A stretch of 64,000 nt of DNA from an uncultured Candidatus Saccharibacteria bacterium (GCA_947166125.1 CAMVCW010000001.1:219104-283103), one strand, 5' to 3'. Counted from the first letter of the stretch, positions 1 to 8,824 are shown. Made by a program: numbers and translations. Notes: generated by a model from the sequence alone, not told the origin.

Positions 1-1
1 G

Positions 2-229
2 TCTGCTGAAAATCAGTTGCTTGTCAATATTGAAAATAAAGAGTTTAGCGCAGCGAATGACGTGGATTTTTGTGTGAATCCGAATGGAGCGGAGCGGAGT
101 ACTTTGCGGCGTGATATAAGAATTGTGGCGGGGGCGAGAAATGCAACGGGGGTTGAAATTATCGCGGACGATGAAAACTGGATAGGTGAAGGCGCAAATA
201 GGAAAAACATAGGTGATAGGTGTGAATAA
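2..229 (+). CDS. C-terminal fragment of a protein truncated by the window start, probably in the pilin-like cluster
   Basis: Frame is open to the window edge; immediately precedes a prepilin-like gene. Confidence 0.45.
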   Translation, partial: SAENQLLVNIENKEFSAANDVDFCVNPNGAERSTLRRDIRIVAGARNATGVEIIADDENWIGEGANRKNIGDRCE

Positions 230-231
230 AG

Positions 232-1068
232 ATGCAAAAAAAAGACAGTAAAAGTGGGTTTACATTGGTGGAACTATCGCTCTCGATTGCTTTTATCGCT
301 ATACTTTCCATTACGATAGCTTTAATCATAAATGATGCGATTTCTACATATCGGCGCGGATTAACTTTGAATCAAATTAATACCGCAGGGATGGATTTGG
401 TAGACGATATACGTACGGCGGTTCAGAATTCGCCAGCGAGCCCGCCAAGTAGCAACTGTAAAAGTGACAAAGATGATTTTCAGAAGAATTGTGAAGAAAA
501 TAGTGGGGTGAGATTGATGAATATTACTAAAACGGGAAAAGTGAATGAAATAGAAAATACGCCGCTATATGGAGCGTTTTGCACTGGAGCATATTCCTAT
601 ATTTGGAATTCTGGGTATTTGTTTTTAGAAGGGGGCGGTGATAAAGCGATTTATGCTGTGTATGAGGGTGATGAGAAGAAGGAGGAGTGGAGTGATTTTC
701 GTTTATTAAAGGTGGAAGATCGGCAACGTGATGTTTGTAAATCTATTTTGCCGGAGAAATATAGTGGCGAAGTCATTATGAGTGAATTCAAAGGCAAAGA
801 CGAAAATCCAGTAGTACTACTTGCAAATGATGGGTCTAACCCTTTGGCACTATATAGTTTTACCTCGGCGTTGCCGGCAGTAAATGGATTAGAAAATGCG
901 GCATTTTATTCAATGTCCTTTATTTTGGGTACAGTGCAGGGTGGCATTAATGTGATGTCTATGGGGAATTTTTGTGAAGCGCCAGAAAGTTCTAGCTCTG
1001 CAGAAAACTTTGATTATTGTGCGATAAATAAATTTAACTTTGCCGCTCAGGCAAATGGGAGGAAATGA
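232..1068 (+). CDS. Prepilin-type N-terminal cleavage/methylation protein (type IV pilin-like)
   Basis: N-terminus KSGFTLVELSLSIAFIAILSITIAL matches the class III prepilin signal (G/FTLVE plus hydrophobic helix). Confidence 0.85.
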   Translation: MQKKDSKSGFTLVELSLSIAFIAILSITIALIINDAISTYRRGLTLNQINTAGMDLVDDIRTAVQNSPASPPSSNCKSDKDDFQKNCEENSGVRLMNITKTGKVNEIENTPLYGAFCTGAYSYIWNSGYLFLEGGGDKAIYAVYEGDEKKEEWSDFRLLKVEDRQRDVCKSILPEKYSGEVIMSEFKGKDENPVVLLANDGSNPLALYSFTSALPAVNGLENAAFYSMSFILGTVQGGINVMSMGNFCEAPESSSSAENFDYCAINKFNFAAQANGRK

Positions 1069-2408
1069 TGACAAAAATTAGAAAAAAGTTTAAAGAGGGT
1101 GCGGCGTCGTTTTATATTGTAGCGATTTCTACATTGATTTTGGTGATTGTGGCAGCAAGTTTTGCGGCAGTGATTATTTCTGAGGTCACACGAACATCTA
1201 ATGATGATTTGGCGCAATCTGCGTATGATGCGGCACTTGCTGGAGTGGAAGATGCTAAATTGGCATTTTATAGTTATCAAAGTTGCTTGGAGAATGGTAG
1301 CCCGATAGATGCAAGCGGGCTAAGTTGTGATGAAATAAAAACATGGGTTGAGAGCGGGAACAGAGATGGTCAAGATCCGTGCGATATGGTGTCTGTAATC
1401 TTGGGTAGGAAAAAAGAAAACGATAATGGTGAGGTACTGGTGCAAGAATCTAATGTAAATAATGACATGCAGCAAGCATATACTTGTGTGAAATTGTCTG
1501 ATGCGGCTGATTATAAAACTACGCTAACCGCTGAGAATCCAACAAAAATTATGCGAGCGCATTTTAAAGATGGAGATGCGGCGAAAAGTGTTCAGTCTGT
1601 TGTAGTCAGTTGGCAGAGAGATACGAATGTGGGTCAGACTAAATATTCTGATCTAAAAAAAGATGGAATATTTGGTACTGAGACGCCTTTGCCGCCGGTG
1701 ATATCACTAGGTTTGGTACAGACGGCGAGTACTTTTACCCTGGATAGTTTTGATATGACTCAAGGTGATAGTACTAATCGTGGCACGATTTATTTGGTGC
1801 CTGCGGATAATCCTGGATTATCTGAGGTAGTGGATGGAAAATATAAGGTGGTGGATGGAAAATATAAGGTTGCCTGGAATGGGGAGGCCAATTATGTGGC
1901 TAGCAATAGATATGAGGGGTTCTTGAAATCTAATGATAAAACTGCAGAAAATTTGCCATATGTGGTGCGTTGCGCCGATGGCGGTGAATATGCTTGCTCG
2001 GCGACAATAGCATTGCCAGAGCCGGTTGGTGGAGATCGTAGTAATGATACATTTATGTTTGTGCTATCTATGCCATATGCGGATGCAAGTACTGATGTGA
2101 GATTGCAGTTTTGTAGTAAGACCGATGGTTGTTATGAGGTCGGTAAAGAAGAGGTGGATGGGAAAGAAGAAAGTGTGACTACCGAAGTACCACTAGATAA
2201 AGTACAAATTGTGATTGACTCTACTGGGCGGGCAAATGATTTGTATCGCAGAGTAGAGACGAGATTAGAGCCAGCGGATAAGGCTTACCCGTTTCCGCTG
2301 TATGCAATTGAGGTGTTAGGCGATAGTGGATCGTTGATTGATAAGAATATTTCACCAACGTGTGAATGGAACTTTAATGCTACTGGACCTAATTGTGAAA
2401 ATATATAA
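1065..2408 (+). CDS. PilX-like / pilus-associated membrane protein
   Basis: Overlaps the preceding prepilin gene by 4 nt; N-terminal EGAASFYIVAISTLILVIVAASFAAVIISE hydrophobic helix. Confidence 0.65.
   Translation: MMTKIRKKFKEGAASFYIVAISTLILVIVAASFAAVIISEVTRTSNDDLAQSAYDAALAGVEDAKLAFYSYQSCLENGSPIDASGLSCDEIKTWVESGNRDGQDPCDMVSVILGRKKENDNGEVLVQESNVNNDMQQAYTCVKLSDAADYKTTLTAENPTKIMRAHFKDGDAAKSVQSVVVSWQRDTNVGQTKYSDLKKDGIFGTETPLPPVISLGLVQTASTFTLDSFDMTQGDSTNRGTIYLVPADNPGLSEVVDGKYKVVDGKYKVAWNGEANYVASNRYEGFLKSNDKTAENLPYVVRCADGGEYACSATIALPEPVGGDRSNDTFMFVLSMPYADASTDVRLQFCSKTDGCYEVGKEEVDGKEESVTTEVPLDKVQIVIDSTGRANDLYRRVETRLEPADKAYPFPLYAIEVLGDSGSLIDKNISPTCEWNFNATGPNCENI
1827..1868 (+). repeat. 21-bp in-frame tandem duplication (VVDGKYK x2)
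   Basis: gtagtggatggaaaatataag followed by gtggtggatggaaaatataag. Confidence 0.9.
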
Positions 2409-2487
2409 TAAAAAGTAAACTTGACAATTTTCTTAAAGTGCGCTATACTAACACAGTGTCCGAGTAACGGGCACTGTATGTTAACGT

Positions 2488-2564
2488 CGTGGGGTAGAGC
2501 AGCCTGGTAGCTCGTTTGGCTCATAACCAAAAGGTCGCTGGTTCAAATCCAGCCCCCACAACCA
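2488..2564 (+). tRNA. Initiator tRNA-fMet (CAT), CCA encoded
   Basis: CGTGGGG acceptor with C1-A72 mismatch, D-arm AGAGCAGCCTGGTAGCTCG, anticodon loop CTCATAA, T-arm GCTGGTTCAAATCCAGC, 3' ACCA; closely resembles the E. coli fMet sequence. Confidence 0.95.
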
Positions 2565-2583
2565 AAATTCTAAGCTTAAAATT

Positions 2584-2653
2584 AATAATCAGTTTTAAGT
2601 TCAGCTTGGATTACCCCCCTAATTCAGGCTGAATCTAGAGCTGATTATTTTTT
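2584..2653. terminator. Nested two-stem hairpin with C6 loop and T-run between tRNA-fMet and a convergent CDS
   Basis: aataatcag/ctgattatt outer stem; ttcagcttggatta-CCCCCC-taattcaggctgaa inner 14-bp stem (two G-U pairs); T-run after. Confidence 0.7.
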
Positions 2654-4018
2654 CTTGATTAATTTTTTGGCGGCTAGCTTGATGGCGTAACTATAATCAT
2701 TGGTGATGTGTGGAGTGCTGGCGAGTTCTATGGCACTAAGGTGATGACGTACGGCTACGGCGATCTCACCAGACATAGATTTGGCGTTTGGGGCAAATAA
2801 TGTGCCGCCGATGATGTGATTGCTGCCGTCTACTATTAATTTAACAAAGCCGTAATAATTGTTGTAGATTTTGCAGGCTGACAAATCTTTGAGATAGACG
2901 ATAGATTTTTTGTATTTGCGCTTGCCGCGTTTGAGTTCTGATTCGGTGAGACCAAGAGTGACGATGGCGGGGGAAATATCGGTAATGCGGGCGAAGCCGC
3001 TGTAATTTGGCGTGCTTTTTGTCTTATTAATGATATTAGTAGCAAGAAGCTTACCTTCGTATTCGGCGCGCTCAGTGGAAGATGAATTGTTGATGCAGTC
3101 ACCTATGGCATGGATATTTTTTGCGGAAGTTTGGAAGGTCTTGTCTACTTTGATAGTACCGGTTTTGGTGAGTCTGACTCCGGCGTTTTCTAGGCCGTAA
3201 TCGGTGGTGGGAGCGCTGCCGGTGGCTAATACAATGCAGTCTACGCGAACCATTTTTTCAATATGATTGTTTTGGAAAATAACGCGTTTGGAAGCTTCGT
3301 CTTGTTCTAGGGCGACAACTTTGCAATCCGGTAAAACAGTAATGCCGAGATTGTCCGTGAAGTAGCTGGTGAGGGCTTGGCTGGTTTCGGGATCTTCGGT
3401 AGGGAGAATGCGAGAGGCGGACTCCATTAAGAAGACTTTGGCGCCAAGCTTGGCGTAATATTCGGCGATTTCGCAACCGGTGGAACCTCCGCCGACAATA
3501 ATGGCGGCCTTAGGGAGGCGACGAATTTTGATGGCGGTTTCTGGCGTGAGGTAATTGACGGCCTCGGTGCCGGCAATAGAGGAAGTGTCTAAATGTGAGC
3601 CGGTAGCAAGGATGAAATGATCAGAAGTGAACTTTTGGTCGCCGATGGCGATTGTGTGATTATCTAAGAAATTGGCATAGCCTTGGAGACAAACGATGTT
3701 GGATTTTTTGAAAATGTTTTGATTGTTGCCGCCACCGGATTCGATAATTGCTTTGAGCTGGTGCGCAACGATGGAAGGGAAATTAAAAGAAAAATCTTGA
3801 TGGCTGAATTCTGGAAAATGTAAAATTCTGTGGTAAGTTTGTGCAAAATCCAAAGCGACACTATATGGAATATCGCGCGTATTAATATTGGCGCCGCCAA
3901 AATAACGACCTTCAACTAAGGCGATACGTTTTTTTGCTTTGGCAAGTGTGAGTACGGCGGCAGAGCCAGCCGGACCGCTGCCGATAATAGTATAATCAAA
4001 GTCGTATTTCCTACCCAT
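2645..4018 (-). CDS. Dihydrolipoamide dehydrogenase-like FAD/NAD(P) oxidoreductase lacking the redox CxxxxC
   Basis: IIGSGPAGSAAVLTLAK, IIVGGGSTGCEIAEYYAKLG, AIGDCIN motifs; GGTCLNVGCIPSK position reads GGANINTRDIPYS. Confidence 0.85.
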   Translation of the reverse strand: MGRKYDFDYTIIGSGPAGSAAVLTLAKAKKRIALVEGRYFGGANINTRDIPYSVALDFAQTYHRILHFPEFSHQDFSFNFPSIVAHQLKAIIESGGGNNQNIFKKSNIVCLQGYANFLDNHTIAIGDQKFTSDHFILATGSHLDTSSIAGTEAVNYLTPETAIKIRRLPKAAIIVGGGSTGCEIAEYYAKLGAKVFLMESASRILPTEDPETSQALTSYFTDNLGITVLPDCKVVALEQDEASKRVIFQNNHIEKMVRVDCIVLATGSAPTTDYGLENAGVRLTKTGTIKVDKTFQTSAKNIHAIGDCINNSSSTERAEYEGKLLATNIINKTKSTPNYSGFARITDISPAIVTLGLTESELKRGKRKYKKSIVYLKDLSACKIYNNYYGFVKLIVDGSNHIIGGTLFAPNAKSMSGEIAVAVRHHLSAIELASTPHITNDYSYAIKLAAKKLIKKK

Positions 4019-4261
4019 TTATATTATTTTATCACGATTTTCGTAAACATAAGCGAAATCGGCGCTATATTTTTTGAGTTCTTTGACTAGGGCTCTTTTT
4101 AGATCTTTTTCGGTGATAAGTTTGCGAGAAGCGAGAGATTTTTTGGCGGCGGCGAGGGATTTTTGAATAAAAATGTCGGCTGCACCGGCTGGAATACCAA
4201 TAGCTTTAGCATCGATTTTGAGGGTTTTAACTAGAGATTTTTCGGTGGTTTCGTCTATCAT
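4019..4261 (-). CDS. Small conserved-looking basic protein, function unknown
   Basis: 80 aa ORF directly between two co-directional genes. Confidence 0.6.
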   Translation of the reverse strand: MIDETTEKSLVKTLKIDAKAIGIPAGAADIFIQKSLAAAKKSLASRKLITEKDLKRALVKELKKYSADFAYVYENRDKII

Positions 4262-4965
4262 GTGAGAATCCTAAAATAAATAAATAAAATGCTGATGGCT
4301 ACATAGCTAAAACAAAGAATAATGCGAGTGAAGGCTTTGTCTTTGACGCGGGATTTTTGGATATCGGCTAGATTGTAACCGAGTTGGAATTTCCAACGTG
4401 TGATGAAAAGCGGGATGGTGGGGATAACTATATATAAAATGGTGAGAAGGTGGCTAGGGAAGAATTCCACAGACATTTCCATGATTTCTACTGAAGTGAT
4501 GATATAAAGTGGTAAGGTAAAGGGCAATTCGCAAACGCTAGAAAGTGCACCTAGGGTAAAAGCGTCGGAGCGGGTTTTGACGGAACGGGCGGCATGGTCT
4601 AAGTTTTGCGCGCATCTTCTGGGAATAAACAATTTGGTGCCTTGGCCAGCGCGATAATAACAAAAGAAGCCCATAAATGCCAAAGCTAGAAGGATGCCAG
4701 CCATAACCCAGGCAAAGAAACTGGTTTCGGGACGAAAACGATAGAAGAAGAATAAGTTGGCAAAAAGATAAGAACAAAAGAATAAACATGCAGCGGCTGT
4801 TTCGGCGCCAAGAATAAAGAATAATGTCATGTCGGAAGCACGAGATTTGGAATATTTACCGGAAGCATAATGATAAAAAAGTGAAAAAATACCCGGCTGT
4901 AATTGCAGACAGGCCATGATAAGCATAGCCAGTATGACTATTCCTAAAGAGACGAAAAAGCTCAT
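4258..4965 (-). CDS. Polytopic membrane protein
   Basis: Several hydrophobic helices; start placed at MSFFVSLGIV because TATAAT lies 6 nt upstream and the longer ORF runs through this promoter. Confidence 0.7.
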   Translation of the reverse strand: MSFFVSLGIVILAMLIMACLQLQPGIFSLFYHYASGKYSKSRASDMTLFFILGAETAAACLFFCSYLFANLFFFYRFRPETSFFAWVMAGILLALAFMGFFCYYRAGQGTKLFIPRRCAQNLDHAARSVKTRSDAFTLGALSSVCELPFTLPLYIITSVEIMEMSVEFFPSHLLTILYIVIPTIPLFITRWKFQLGYNLADIQKSRVKDKAFTRIILCFSYVAISILFIYFRILT

Positions 4966-5024
4966 GTTTAAATTATAACACGCAGGGGGTTGATTTTCTA
5001 GTGCGAGCGTGCTAGAGAGTAGGC

Positions 5025-6410
5025 ATGAAAAAATTAAAAATATTTTTAGGCGTGGTCTGTGGAACATTTTTGGGAGTTTTGTGCTCTATGAACTGCGTAA
5101 TGGCGGAAGAAATTAATGAAAAAATTCCTGAGATATATATCAAAGCTATCAATCCTGGCTACACGGTAGATGGTAAAAGTAATGTCGGAGAAATGATTGA
5201 GATTGGCCGTAAAGAATCCGACACACCGATTTCGCTCGCTGGCATAACTATCAGCTATACTAATTCAAGCGGGAATAGTTCAATTTTGTTTGAATTTCCC
5301 GAGCATAGTCTAATGACTGGCGAGACTCTCCTCCTTCGCTTAGCCAGCTCGCCTGAAAGCGGGCTGGCGGCCGTGAATTATACAAAAACACTGGCTTACA
5401 AAGGCGGGATAGATTTAATGGTTGACAATGAGAAAGTGGATAGCGTGTGCTGGACAGGGAAAGATGAATGCTATAAAGATTTTAAATCGGCAAATCCAAC
5501 GGTACTGGTACGAAATTTGGAAACGGGAGATTTTAAACACATCGGCGTAACGGAGTATGAACCTGTGTATGATGCGGAAAGCTATGTAGTGGAAGCTTCA
5601 AAAGATGAAGATGGTTATGGGCAGGTGGCGAGCCAATGCAGGGGGCTACAGTTTTCGGAGATTTTGAGTTATTACGAAAGTTCGCATACGGAGCAATTTA
5701 TTGAATTTTATAATCCGAAATCGGAGCAGATTTTGCTTGATGGGTGCCAAGTGAGATATAAGAACAAAAATTACAATTTAAGTGGTATTGTGGCGGCGGA
5801 AGGATATTATATTTATTATCCGGATGGTTTTAATTTGACAAAAAATCCGACCAATTTTAACACTTTGGAGATAATTGATGCGGATGGAACAGTAGTAGAT
5901 TTGCTGAAATATCCGAATGGGCAACGAAAGGGGGCTTCGTATATATTTGTAGGGTATGACGAAGTAGGTGAAGAAATTTGGAGGGTAACTTATGCGCCGA
6001 CTCCGGGTGGGCCAAATAATTATCAAGAATTTAAGACTTGTGAAGCGGGAAAAGTGATAAATGAAGCAACGGGAAATTGCGTGAAAGTTACGAGTATAGC
6101 AGAAAAGTTTTGCAAGGAAGGGTATTTTTTGAACATTTTGACTGGGCGATGCAATAAAATGAAGACTGCGGAAGAAAAAACTTGTAAAGAGGGGTATGAA
6201 TTAAACCCGGAGACCAACAGATGTAGGAAGATTAAGGAAAATATGGGGGCAAACTATAGTTTGGAGCCAGAAGCGTATGAAGAGAAATCGTCTTTTGTGG
6301 CGTTGTATGCGGTGCTAGGAGTAATGGGAGCGGGTATTTTGTTCTTAATTTGGGAGTTTAGGCAAGAGATCGTGAAGCTTTGGCGTAAAGTTTTTCGACG
6401 AGCTCGTTAA
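5025..6410 (+). CDS. Secreted/membrane-anchored protein with lamin-tail-like domains and Cys-repeat C-terminus
   Basis: Signal peptide; LTD-like QFIEFYNPKSEQILLDGCQV; three Cx(3)Gx(n)TGxC-type repeats; C-terminal TM and basic tail. Confidence 0.65.
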   Translation: MKKLKIFLGVVCGTFLGVLCSMNCVMAEEINEKIPEIYIKAINPGYTVDGKSNVGEMIEIGRKESDTPISLAGITISYTNSSGNSSILFEFPEHSLMTGETLLLRLASSPESGLAAVNYTKTLAYKGGIDLMVDNEKVDSVCWTGKDECYKDFKSANPTVLVRNLETGDFKHIGVTEYEPVYDAESYVVEASKDEDGYGQVASQCRGLQFSEILSYYESSHTEQFIEFYNPKSEQILLDGCQVRYKNKNYNLSGIVAAEGYYIYYPDGFNLTKNPTNFNTLEIIDADGTVVDLLKYPNGQRKGASYIFVGYDEVGEEIWRVTYAPTPGGPNNYQEFKTCEAGKVINEATGNCVKVTSIAEKFCKEGYFLNILTGRCNKMKTAEEKTCKEGYELNPETNRCRKIKENMGANYSLEPEAYEEKSSFVALYAVLGVMGAGILFLIWEFRQEIVKLWRKVFRRAR

Positions 6411-6987
6411 AGACGGCTTCACGAGTTTGATCGCCATTTACTTCGATTAGTAGTCCTAGAGATTTGTAATGCTGTAAGACCGGGAGAGTTTTGGTGCGGA
6501 ATTCGTGAAGGCGATTATGGAAGGTTTCTAGATCTTTATCATCGGTGCGCTCGCCACGATCTTCTAAAACTTTGGATTCGTTAAAGCGATCTTCTACGTC
6601 GGCTTCGGAGATATTAAGAATAATGGCGGCCTTGATTTCGTGACCGGCGCCGGCGGCTACAGACATTACTTGATCTTCCTCGCCGCTCCAACGGCCAATG
6701 GAAGATAAGATTAAAGGATATTTGAATAAATCTGGGCGTTCAAAATACGGGAGGACCCATTCGTAAAAGATATTGGTGGGTATGAGATTGCCATCTCCGG
6801 AGAGGTTTTGTCTGGTTTCGGTTTCCATGGCGCGAATAATCATGCCAGACGAAAGGAATTTGGCGCCTAAAAGTTCGGCGAGTTTGACACCTTGGGTGTC
6901 TTTGCCGGACATTGGTAAGCCAAAGATATTAATAGAGCCGGTGCCGAGCCACTCTTTGATGGTTTTGATTTTTTCTTCTATTTCCAT
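6358..6987 (-). CDS. Adenylate kinase-like nucleoside monophosphate kinase
   Basis: IFGLPMSGKDTQGVKLAELLGAKFLSSGMIIR P-loop and NMP-binding region; DRGERTDD. Confidence 0.75.
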   Translation of the reverse strand: MEIEEKIKTIKEWLGTGSINIFGLPMSGKDTQGVKLAELLGAKFLSSGMIIRAMETETRQNLSGDGNLIPTNIFYEWVLPYFERPDLFKYPLILSSIGRWSGEEDQVMSVAAGAGHEIKAAIILNISEADVEDRFNESKVLEDRGERTDDKDLETFHNRLHEFRTKTLPVLQHYKSLGLLIEVNGDQTREAVFNELVEKLYAKASRSLA

Positions 6988-7002
6988 AAGATAATGATAA
7001 CA

Positions 7003-7028
7003 TAAAAAATGCCCCACTAAAATATGGG
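7003..7028 (-). terminator. Attenuator-like hairpin plus T6 in the leader of the adenylate kinase-like gene
   Basis: Minus strand CCCCATATTTTAGTGGGGCATTTTTT between promoter and start codon. Confidence 0.55.
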
Positions 7029-7040
7029 GAACCTAATATT

Positions 7041-7069
7041 ATTGTAGCATAGAAATTATATTTTGTCAA
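7041..7069 (-). promoter_or_regulatory. Sigma70-type promoter TTGACA-N17-TACAAT reading toward the adenylate kinase-like gene
   Basis: + strand attgta (7041-7046) and tgtcaa (7064-7069), 17-bp spacer. Confidence 0.7.
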
Positions 7070-7084
7070 TGTTGTGAACTAAAA

Positions 7085-7111
7085 TTGGCACTCTTGCATT
7101 TTGGGTGCTAA
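7085..7111 (+). promoter_or_regulatory. CIRCE element (HrcA operator)
   Basis: TTGGCACTC-N9-GGGTGCTAA versus consensus TTAGCACTC-N9-GAGTGCTAA, directly upstream of hrcA. Confidence 0.9.
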
Positions 7112-7128
7112 TTGATTATAATTATGGT

Positions 7129-7854
7129 ATGGAAATTACCCGAAGGCAAAAAGAAATTCTTTGTCAAATTATAGAGGAATATGCCGAGACAGCGTCTCCA
7201 GTGGGGAGTGTAACACTCGCGAAGCTTTTTGGGGTGTCACCGGCCACAATTCGGGCAGAAATGGCGCGATTAGAGGCGTTTGGATTAATAGCACAGCCAC
7301 ATACTTCGGCGGGGCGGGTACCGACAGACGCCGGGTATAGATTTTATGTGAATAATTTGGATGGAGCAAATAACATAGGGCGCGATGAAGCAGAGCGAAG
7401 GTCTTTGGAGCGGGGGGCCCATGCTTTGGAAGTGCGGGTAAGTTCGCAGTCACGAGCTGATACGGCCATTCGTGGTGCGGTGGATGCTTTGGTGGAACTG
7501 ACCGGTAATTTAGGACTTGCGACGATTGGTGGACAGCTATATCTAGCGGGGATCTCTAGGCTATTTACGCAGCCAGAATTTGGCGATACGCGGCGAGTGC
7601 AGGCGGTGGCAAAGCTACTGGACAATTTGGAGCCGTGGCTAAGGGAGGCGGCGCCGGGTGAGGCTTTGAATATCTTTATTGGGCACGAAAATCCGATTGG
7701 TAAAAATTCGGAAGTGTCATTAATTATCTCCAAGTTTAGATCACCGTTTTCGGATAGAAGTTATATAGGGGTACTTGGGCCGACGCGTCAGAATTATTTG
7801 AGAGTAATGTCGCTAGTAAAATATGCTGGTAATATGTTAGAGGAGATATTATGA
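7129..7854 (+). CDS. hrcA: Heat-inducible transcription repressor HrcA
   Basis: MEITRRQKEILCQIIEEYAETASPVGSVTLAKLFGVSPATIRAEMARLE...HTSAGRVPTDAGYRFYV; CIRCE upstream; followed by grpE. Confidence 0.92.
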   Translation: MEITRRQKEILCQIIEEYAETASPVGSVTLAKLFGVSPATIRAEMARLEAFGLIAQPHTSAGRVPTDAGYRFYVNNLDGANNIGRDEAERRSLERGAHALEVRVSSQSRADTAIRGAVDALVELTGNLGLATIGGQLYLAGISRLFTQPEFGDTRRVQAVAKLLDNLEPWLREAAPGEALNIFIGHENPIGKNSEVSLIISKFRSPFSDRSYIGVLGPTRQNYLRVMSLVKYAGNMLEEIL

Positions 7855-8291
7855 AAAAAGAAGTAAAAAACGAGAAAAATAATGCTGAATTCGAGGCAAA
7901 GATTACGGAGCTGACTAATGATCTGCAACGGACACGAGCGGATTTTGAGAATTTTCGTAAGCAAGTAGAAGTGCAAAAGGAAAATGAACGTAAGACTACG
8001 CGACTAGCTACAGTATATAAAATGTTGCCGCTTCTTGATGATTTAGATAGGGCGATTGGGGCTTATGCGGAGTTAAAGCCTTTGGAGAAATCTCTGAGCA
8101 AGACTTTGGATGGGTTGAAACTTGCTAAGATTGCCTCAGGGCAGGGCGTAGAGTTTAATCCAGATTTGCATGATGCGGTGATGGTTGAAGGTGAAGGCGA
8201 GAAAGAGGTGATAGCGGAAACTTTGAGACCGGGGTATTATTATGAAGGTGAGGTGTTACGCCCGGCGATGGTAAAAGTAAAGAAAATTTGA
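7851..8291 (+). CDS. grpE: Nucleotide exchange factor GrpE
   Basis: RADFENFRKQVE, LLPLLDDLDRAI, GVEFNPDLHDAVM, EVLRPAMVKV; 4-nt overlap with hrcA. Confidence 0.92.
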   Translation: MKKEVKNEKNNAEFEAKITELTNDLQRTRADFENFRKQVEVQKENERKTTRLATVYKMLPLLDDLDRAIGAYAELKPLEKSLSKTLDGLKLAKIASGQGVEFNPDLHDAVMVEGEGEKEVIAETLRPGYYYEGEVLRPAMVKVKKI

Positions 8292-8321
8292 TTTTAAATT
8301 TGAGATTTAAAAGTAAATAAA

Positions 8322-8350
8322 AATTCTCCGGTTGGCAATACCGGAGAATT
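8322..8350. terminator. Bidirectional hairpin between grpE and a convergent gene
   Basis: AATTCTCCGG-ttggcaata-CCGGAGAATT. Confidence 0.7.
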
Positions 8351-8355
8351 GAGTT

Positions 8356-8727
8356 TTAATCCAGTTCAGGTGGGAGCATGAGCCCCATCTTGAGAAGACG
8401 GTGCTTCCAGATTTTTTTGGCGATGATGGCCGTGAAAAATACGAGAGCACCTGCTATTGTTATTGTACCGACACCGATAAGAAAGATAGACGTAATGAGC
8501 GATTGGTCAGATAGGACGTGTGCGAGCGTGAGATACATAGCAGCAATAGCGGCGACACAGGTGACCGTAAAAGAAATACTAGTGATTCTTTTATATATCC
8601 GTGCTTTTTGAGGCATCTCGGCCTTGGCGGCCTTCTTCTTGGCTTCATTAGCCTTGTATTCGGCTAAATAAGCATCTCGGCCTCTTGCGATGGAGTCTGT
8701 ATTGCGGGTAGAAGTCGTTGTTTTCAT
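8356..8727 (-). CDS. Small membrane protein with two TM helices
   Basis: Charged N-terminus then two hydrophobic segments. Confidence 0.65.
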   Translation of the reverse strand: MKTTTSTRNTDSIARGRDAYLAEYKANEAKKKAAKAEMPQKARIYKRITSISFTVTCVAAIAAMYLTLAHVLSDQSLITSIFLIGVGTITIAGALVFFTAIIAKKIWKHRLLKMGLMLPPELD

Positions 8728-8824
8728 AGTTTTGCTCCTTTTCTGTTTTTTGTACGCTGCACATAAAATCTTGAGCGGTAGAGCTGGATTTTAAAGTGCA
8801 GGTAAAGAATATACCAATTTTTTT

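Noticed and set aside
7344-7733. Long antisense ORF opposite hrcA (and similar antisense ORFs opposite pnp, lepA, radA, hppA)
   Set aside because: Shadow ORFs of clearly identified conserved genes; no independent start signals or domains.
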